Assembly (NCBI GenBank): GCA_020629635.1
Contig: JAHDCX010000001.1
Coordinates: 420,425 to 484,424 of the forward strand
Reading direction: 5' to 3'
From: Acidimicrobiales bacterium
GTDB taxonomy: Bacteria > Actinomycetota > Acidimicrobiia > Acidimicrobiales > SHLQ01
DNA: 64,000 nt
In this document: piece after piece, positions 59,696 through 64,000 of the stretch
Layout of the letters: every line of letters begins with the position of its first letter
Position numbering within the stretch: position 1 is the stretch's first letter
Translations under genes and position numbers: made by a program
The notes under the pieces: model-generated
What the model was told of the DNA's origin: nothing
What the model saw: only the letters and a program-made list of their open reading frames with translations
Databases searched by the model: none

Positions 59696-62175
59696 ACGAA
59701 CGCACACGATTCGAGATCGTGATCGTTGGCGGCGGTGCAGTGGGCGCGTCGATCCTCTGGCACCTTGCGATGGCCGGACGGTCCGACGCCGTACTCCTGG
59801 AGAAGCACGAGCTGACTGCGGGATCGACCTGGCATGCGGCGGGAAACGTGCCGACGTTCTCGAACAGCTGGCTCGGTCAGCGCGCCGGAAACTACGCGTG
59901 GCGCACGTACTCGGCGCTCGCCGACGACCCCGACGACCCCATCACCTACCGACACACAAAGGCGTTCTGGCCAGGACACACGCACGACCGGATCGACCAC
60001 TTCCACCACCTCATCGGGATCTCCACAGGACTCGGTTTCGACCTCGAGCTCGTCTCCGTTGAAGACATGGAAGCGATGCATCCGTTCTGGTCCGACGACG
60101 GAACGGTGATCGCCGGTCTGCTCGATCCATACGAGGGAGACATCGACCCGAGCGGATTGACACAGAGCCTCGCCCGACGGGCACGGGCGGCCGGCGCCCA
60201 GGTCCGGCGCCACAGTCGGGTGGTCGACATTTCACGCGCGCCGCAAGGGGCCGACCACACCTGGACGCTCCAGGTCGTCCCGAACGCGGAAGAATCCGCG
60301 TCTTACGAGATCGCCGCGGACATCGTGATCAATGCCGCCGGCTTCTACGGCTCACAGGTCTCGGCGATGGCCGGAATCTCGGCCCCACTCGCCGTACTCG
60401 AACACCAGTATCTGGTGACCGGGCCCGTGGACGCGCTCGAGGGCATCGAGCAGACCTTCCCACTTGTGCGTGATCCGGAGATCATGTTCTACCTCCGGCG
60501 TGAACAGGATCGTCTGCTCTTCGGGAACTATGGACACGCCGGGCGAACGGTGTGGGAGGACGGCCCCCCAGACGTCTTCGATTCGTCGCTCTTCGCCGAT
60601 TCGACCGACGACATCGCCGAGGTCGCAGAACGGGCGATGGCCCACGTACCAATCCTCGGTGATGTCGGCGTGGCTGAGTTCGTCAATGGTCCGATCACGT
60701 ACTGTCCCGACGCCAACCCGCTGATCGGCCCGGCAGCCGGCGTCCCGAACTTCTATCAAGCGGTCGGCGTGCAGATCGGAATCACCCATGCCGCTGCTGC
60801 CGGGAAGGTGCTCACCGAATTGATCACCTCGGGAGACACGGAGTGGGACGTGTGGCCGTGGGACCCCCGACGATTCGGCGACTGGTCCCTCGAGGGAACG
60901 GGGCGCAACACCTATGCCAACGCGCGGGTACGCGAGCTCTACGAGCACCAATACGACGCTCCCTTCCCGCACCGAATCTGGGAGTCCGCTCGCCCGGTGA
61001 ACGCGTCGCCCCTCTATGACGTGCTCGCCGACCGGGGTGCTCGGTTCGGTCAGATCGCTGGGTGGGAGCGTGCGTTCTGGTTCGGCGGAGAGCCCTATCA
61101 GCACGAGACGACCCGCTACCGAGACGAGCATTGGCACGACCAGGTTCGTGCGGAGTGCATTGCGGTTCGGGATCATGTTGGGGTCATGGACCACGGCGGG
61201 TTCACGCGATTCGAGGCCTCCGGGCCCGGTGCTGCGGACTTCCTCGATCGAATGTTCTGCACGGAGCTGCCCGCCGTCGGGCGGGTTCGACTGGCGTACC
61301 TGCTTCGACCGAACGGCACGGTCTGGAGCGAGGCGACAATCGCCCGGCTGGCCGACGACCGCTTCCTTCTGCTTGGCCCGACTGCCGCACGAGAGCGCGA
61401 CTTCGACCACCTTCGTCGGCACGTTCCGACAGACGGGAGCGTCGACCTGCGCTACGGAGCGACGCGCACATCGACGCTCATGGTGATGGGCCCCAAGTCC
61501 CGAGATCTTCTGACACGACTCAGCGACGACGACCTCTCACGCGTCAATGCCCCGTGGATGTCCGTTCGAGACATCACGGTTGCCGGAATCGGAGTGACTG
61601 GTCTCCGGGTGAGCTTCGTCGGCGAGCTGGGTTGGGAGCTCCATGTCGACGACGAGCGTCTTGTCGAGCTGTACGAGGCAATCCAGGGTGCGGGAGGGGA
61701 CCTCGGCCTTCGGGACTTCGGGTCCTACGCGCTCAACGCGATGCGGGTCGAGAAGGGCTACCACGGATGGGGGAGCGAGTTTGGCGTCGAGTACACGCCC
61801 TTCGACGTGGGGATCGAACGATTCGTCGATCTCGGGAAACCAGATTTCGTGGGCAGGGACGCCGCGCTCGCTGCCTCGAGCCGGCGCCCCGACTGGTCCT
61901 TCGCGGTGTTCACGGTCGACACCGCAGCGGCCGCCGGTCCGGCGACCGACCCACCGCCCTCGGCCCCGATCCGAGTCGATGGTCAGCCGGTCGGCTACGT
62001 CACGTCAACCAGCCCGGGGTTCCGGACCGGGAGTCGCGTCTGTCTCGGGTACGTCAGCGGCCAGCATTCGGCGACGGTCGACGGCTTCACAGTCGACGTG
62101 TTCGGCGCGCGTTGCCCAGCAACCCGCCACCCTCACGGTGTGTACGACCCGAACCACGACCGGCCGAGGAGCTGA
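59692..62175 (+). CDS. Dimethylglycine/sarcosine-dehydrogenase-like FAD oxidase fused to GcvT domain
   Basis: An 827-residue two-part enzyme starting at ATG 59692. Residues 1-400 are an FAD-dependent DAO domain (EIVIVGGGAVGASILWHLA; GSTWHAAGNVPTFS, where the His of TWHAAG usually carries covalent FAD). Residues about 440-820 are a GcvT/aminomethyltransferase-type folate domain (DHVGVMDHGGFTRFEASGPG, VKGYHGWGSEFGVEYTPFDVG, FVGRDAAL). Such enzymes oxidise methyl groups of dimethylglycine or sarcosine and give the one-carbon unit to tetrahydrofolate. Overlap with the MttB-type gene indicates a shared demethylation pathway. Confidence 0.9.
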   Translation: MNERTRFEIVIVGGGAVGASILWHLAMAGRSDAVLLEKHELTAGSTWHAAGNVPTFSNSWLGQRAGNYAWRTYSALADDPDDPITYRHTKAFWPGHTHDRIDHFHHLIGISTGLGFDLELVSVEDMEAMHPFWSDDGTVIAGLLDPYEGDIDPSGLTQSLARRARAAGAQVRRHSRVVDISRAPQGADHTWTLQVVPNAEESASYEIAADIVINAAGFYGSQVSAMAGISAPLAVLEHQYLVTGPVDALEGIEQTFPLVRDPEIMFYLRREQDRLLFGNYGHAGRTVWEDGPPDVFDSSLFADSTDDIAEVAERAMAHVPILGDVGVAEFVNGPITYCPDANPLIGPAAGVPNFYQAVGVQIGITHAAAAGKVLTELITSGDTEWDVWPWDPRRFGDWSLEGTGRNTYANARVRELYEHQYDAPFPHRIWESARPVNASPLYDVLADRGARFGQIAGWERAFWFGGEPYQHETTRYRDEHWHDQVRAECIAVRDHVGVMDHGGFTRFEASGPGAADFLDRMFCTELPAVGRVRLAYLLRPNGTVWSEATIARLADDRFLLLGPTAARERDFDHLRRHVPTDGSVDLRYGATRTSTLMVMGPKSRDLLTRLSDDDLSRVNAPWMSVRDITVAGIGVTGLRVSFVGELGWELHVDDERLVELYEAIQGAGGDLGLRDFGSYALNAMRVEKGYHGWGSEFGVEYTPFDVGIERFVDLGKPDFVGRDAALAASSRRPDWSFAVFTVDTAAAAGPATDPPPSAPIRVDGQPVGYVTSTSPGFRTGSRVCLGYVSGQHSATVDGFTVDVFGARCPATRHPHGVYDPNHDRPRS

Positions 62176-62196
62176 GGAGCTTCCCGCCAGCGTCGT

Positions 62197-62664
62197 TCAG
62201 CCGCAGTCACCGCACGTGCCGAGAAGGTCGAGGCGGTGCGCATCCACGGCGAAGCCCCGAGTGTCGGCGGCCTTGTGCAACGCCTCGTCGAGCGACGACT
62301 CCATCGAGTCGTCGAGGGCGAAATCCGCGACATCGCCACAGGAGGTGCAGATCAAGTGATGGTGGTGCTCCGTGAGGTGCTCGGCGAGCTCGTACCGGGC
62401 GAACTCGTCACGTGTGACGATTCGGACGACGGCGCCGACCTGTTCGAGCACCATGAGGTTTCGGTAGACGCTCGACTGAGCGAGGGAGCGGTCGACGTCG
62501 AGGATCTGATTGATGGTGAGCGGGCCATCGCCTGACTGCAGCGCGGCGACGAGCCGTCGACGGCCGGTCGTGTAGCGCTGATCGGCTCGTCGAAGCAGCA
62601 GCAACACTTCGTCGTCGATGTCTGGTCCTGCTGGAGTCTCGTCGGCGTGCGTGGGAGCGGTCAT
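62197..62664 (-). CDS. zur: Fur-family regulator, Zur-like
   Basis: A 155-residue Fur-family protein: YTTGRRRLVAALQSGDGPLT, recognition region ILDVDRSLAQSSVYRNLMVL, the HHHHLICTSCGDVADF metal block and the C-terminal LLGTCGDCG with paired Cys for the structural zinc. Being 7 bases after a ZnuC-like gene and facing a ZnuA-like gene with CGATTCTC operators, it is best called Zur, repressor of zinc uptake. The Nur-like protein at 41207 is a separate paralogue. Confidence 0.85.
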   Translation of the reverse strand: MTAPTHADETPAGPDIDDEVLLLLRRADQRYTTGRRRLVAALQSGDGPLTINQILDVDRSLAQSSVYRNLMVLEQVGAVVRIVTRDEFARYELAEHLTEHHHHLICTSCGDVADFALDDSMESSLDEALHKAADTRGFAVDAHRLDLLGTCGDCG

Positions 62665-62671
62665 CGCCTTC

Positions 62672-63412
62672 TCAATCGTGGTCGTGGTGGTGGTGAGGGT
62701 CGTCGAGGATCAGTTGGTCGCCGACGCGGATGAATCGGCCGCCGAATGCCGTCTGCAGGTGTTCCTCGGTCAGGACGGCGTCGGGCGCGCCGCACGCGAC
62801 GGCACACGTGTCGAGGAGCAGGACCTGGTCGCAGCGGCGCGCATCGCTGAGATCATGGGTGGTGATCACGACCGTCCGGCCGCGGGCGACCTCCTGATCG
62901 ATGACTTCGAGAATCACCTTCTGTGAGGGAAGGTCCAAGCCGATGATCGGCTCGTCGAGCAGCAGGATGTCCGACTCCTGTGCGAGACCTTGGGCGACGA
63001 GTGTGCGTTGCCGCTGGCCGCCGGAGAGGTCGTGAAGTTGCCGGTTTTCGAGATCGGCGACGTCGAGGCGTTCGAGAGCGCTGTCGACCGCCGCCCGATC
63101 GCCGGCGCTGAATCGCCGGAACAAGCCAACGGTGGGATAGCGGCCGAGCGACACCGTATCTCGAACGGTGATGGGCAAGCTGCGGTCGATGGCGGTCGAT
63201 TGAAGCACGTAGGCAGGTCTCCCCGCGGTGGAAGCCGATCCGGCGGTCGCCTCCAGCGTCCCCGCGAGCACGTTCAGCAACGTGGACTTGCCAGAACCAT
63301 TCGGTCCAATGACGGCGAGCGATGTGCCGTTGTCGACCTCCAGGTCCAGCCCGGTCAGCGCGGGTCGGCCAGCGAAACGGACTTCGAGATCGCGGGTGGT
63401 GATGGACGGCAC
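62672..63412 (-). CDS. znuC: Zinc/manganese ABC transporter ATPase, ZnuC-like
   Basis: A 246-residue ABC ATPase: Walker A IGPNGSGKSTLLNVLAGTL, Q-loop AYVLQSTAID, signature LSGGQRQRTLVAQGLAQESD and Walker B ILLLDEPIIGLD. The protein ends in a His/Asp tail (DDPHHHHDHD), which suggests zinc binding. It pairs with the ZnuA-like binding protein transcribed the other way; the permease (ZnuB) is presumably outside the window. It lies 7 bases upstream of zur, so the two are co-transcribed. Confidence 0.9.
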   Translation of the reverse strand: MPSITTRDLEVRFAGRPALTGLDLEVDNGTSLAVIGPNGSGKSTLLNVLAGTLEATAGSASTAGRPAYVLQSTAIDRSLPITVRDTVSLGRYPTVGLFRRFSAGDRAAVDSALERLDVADLENRQLHDLSGGQRQRTLVAQGLAQESDILLLDEPIIGLDLPSQKVILEVIDQEVARGRTVVITTHDLSDARRCDQVLLLDTCAVACGAPDAVLTEEHLQTAFGGRFIRVGDQLILDDPHHHHDHD

Positions 63413-63432
63413 CCGGCCATGCTACGCAAAAC

Positions 63433-63447
63433 TGGGAGCGATTCTCG
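63433..63447. promoter_or_regulatory. Possible Zur box 1
   Basis: TGGGAGCGATTCTCG, 21 bases upstream of the znuC start, shares CGATTCTC with the second site at 63490. Weak palindrome; a Zur box is inferred. Confidence 0.5.
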
Positions 63448-63489
63448 TTTTGGTTGTGGTGCGGTCACTTCGGGCGTAGCGTCTGGGAC

Positions 63490-63504
63490 TGATAACGATT
63501 CTCA
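63490..63504. promoter_or_regulatory. Possible Zur box 2
   Basis: TGATAACGATTCTCA is a 7-1-7 inverted repeat (five of seven pairs) resembling the TGAnAATnATTnTCA-type Zur site, 50 bases before the znuA-like start. Confidence 0.6.
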
Positions 63505-63553
63505 CCCTCGGGAACACCCTTGGGAACTTGACCGGCAACACAGTGGACTGACG

Positions 63554-64000
63554 ATGACACACGCCATGACCGACCGTTTCAACCGATTCACCCGACGACT
63601 GGTCGTCGTCTTCGCCGCAGTCGCGCTTGTTGCGTCAGCGTGCGGGAGCGACTCGACGACGACCGCCGCCGACGTCCCCGAAGGCGCACCGACGATTGTC
63701 GTCACGACCAACATCCTGGGTGATGTGGTGAGCTCGATGGTGGGCAACACCGCGAACGTCGTCACGATCATGCCGGTTGGCGCGGACCCCCATGATTTCT
63801 CGCCGTCGGCCCAGCAGATCGCGCAGATGGGCGATGCCGACCTGCTCATCGCGAACGGCGGCTCGTTCGAGGAGGGTTTGCTCGACGTCATCGAGTCGGC
63901 TGAAGCCGACGGAGTCCTCGTGTACGAGGCGATGTCGGCGGTGACGACGATCGACTTCGCGGAGGGTGGCCACGACGATCATGGCCACGACGACCATGAC
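63554..64000 (+). CDS. znuA: Zinc-binding lipoprotein, ZnuA/TroA-like, C-terminus beyond window
   Basis: The first 149 residues of a substrate-binding lipoprotein. The signal carries a lipobox (VALVASACGSD), and the mature part has TIVVTTNILGDVVSSMVGNT and VGADPHDFSPSAQQIAQMGD, where PHDF contains the first metal His of the cluster-9 family. The window ends within the His-rich loop (GHDDHGHDDHD) typical of ZnuA. ATG 63554 starts the signal. It captures zinc outside the membrane for the ZnuC transporter. Confidence 0.9.
   Translation, partial: MTHAMTDRFNRFTRRLVVVFAAVALVASACGSDSTTTAADVPEGAPTIVVTTNILGDVVSSMVGNTANVVTIMPVGADPHDFSPSAQQIAQMGDADLLIANGGSFEEGLLDVIESAEADGVLVYEAMSAVTTIDFAEGGHDDHGHDDHD

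Noticed and set aside
1..64000. CRISPR array, rRNA or complete tRNA genes
   Set aside because: No regularly spaced repeats or rRNA-like sequence were seen on reading through the window.

Overview
The window is GC-rich DNA (roughly 65 percent by eye) with dense genes, many GTG starts and many ATGA or GTGA start/stop overlaps. Lineage cues such as DUF5990, DUF3703, a BTAD-nSTAND1 regulator, Nur-type nickel control and actinobacterial metal-resistance genes point to a high-GC actinobacterium, probably Acidimicrobiia. The genus cannot be told from sequence alone.

Region by region. (1) 1-6190: a copper locus on the minus strand. One unit is a TlpA-like thioredoxin, a BlaI/CopY-type repressor, an M56 metalloprotease and a multicopper oxidase. 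A second unit is a CopC-CopD fusion, a c-type cytochrome and CcdA, cut by the window edge. Both units are preceded by TACTAC/GTAGTA palindromes. (2) 6283-14930: a decaying metal-resistance and mobile island. It holds a CmtR-like repressor with a broken CDF exporter, and a MerR-type regulator divergent from a thioredoxin-like protein, a MerT/MerF-like membrane protein and a rhodanese-CBS protein. These are followed by a truncated P-type ATPase fused to an IS110 remnant, an intact IS481-like element, a broken serine recombinase and a phosphotransferase fragment. Several sequences resembling a tRNA 3' end are scattered through it. (3) 14968-20866: a second BlaI/M56 module with a vanadium-type haloperoxidase, a DUF305 protein and CtaG. 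(4) 20896-25507: a Zn/Cd/Pb efflux operon (CadC-like regulator, DUF3703, P1B ATPase, methyltransferase, HMA-CDF protein). (5) 25547-34550: lipoproteins, an att-like scar with gene fragments, a DUF1996 protein, a 1.3-kaa transmembrane BTAD-STAND-BMP fusion and a short repeat protein. (6) 34551-50804: mostly housekeeping and accessory genes, including cspA, a nickel ECF transporter with its regulator and an exact Nur-box match, a two-component system and acyl-CoA enzymes. (7) 48943-62175: a set resembling osmolyte and quaternary-amine catabolism (EutB/EutC-like enzymes, Rieske oxygenase, amidase, 2OG dioxygenase, MttB-family methyltransferase, FAD-GcvT demethylase). (8) 62197-64000: a Zur/ZnuC/ZnuA zinc-uptake locus, cut at the right edge.

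The most interesting signal is two reading frames broken by a single in-frame TGA exactly where relatives carry a redox cysteine. The TlpA-like thioredoxin (5661-6140) reads WAPW-TGA-PTC. The rhodanese-CBS protein (8409-9077) reads YCWDSL-TGA-DMS. Both continue in the same frame with normal family sequence, so both are best read as candidate selenoproteins attached to metal-resistance loci. The first is strong because its gene is otherwise intact; the second sits in a decaying island and is less certain. No sel genes lie inside the window.
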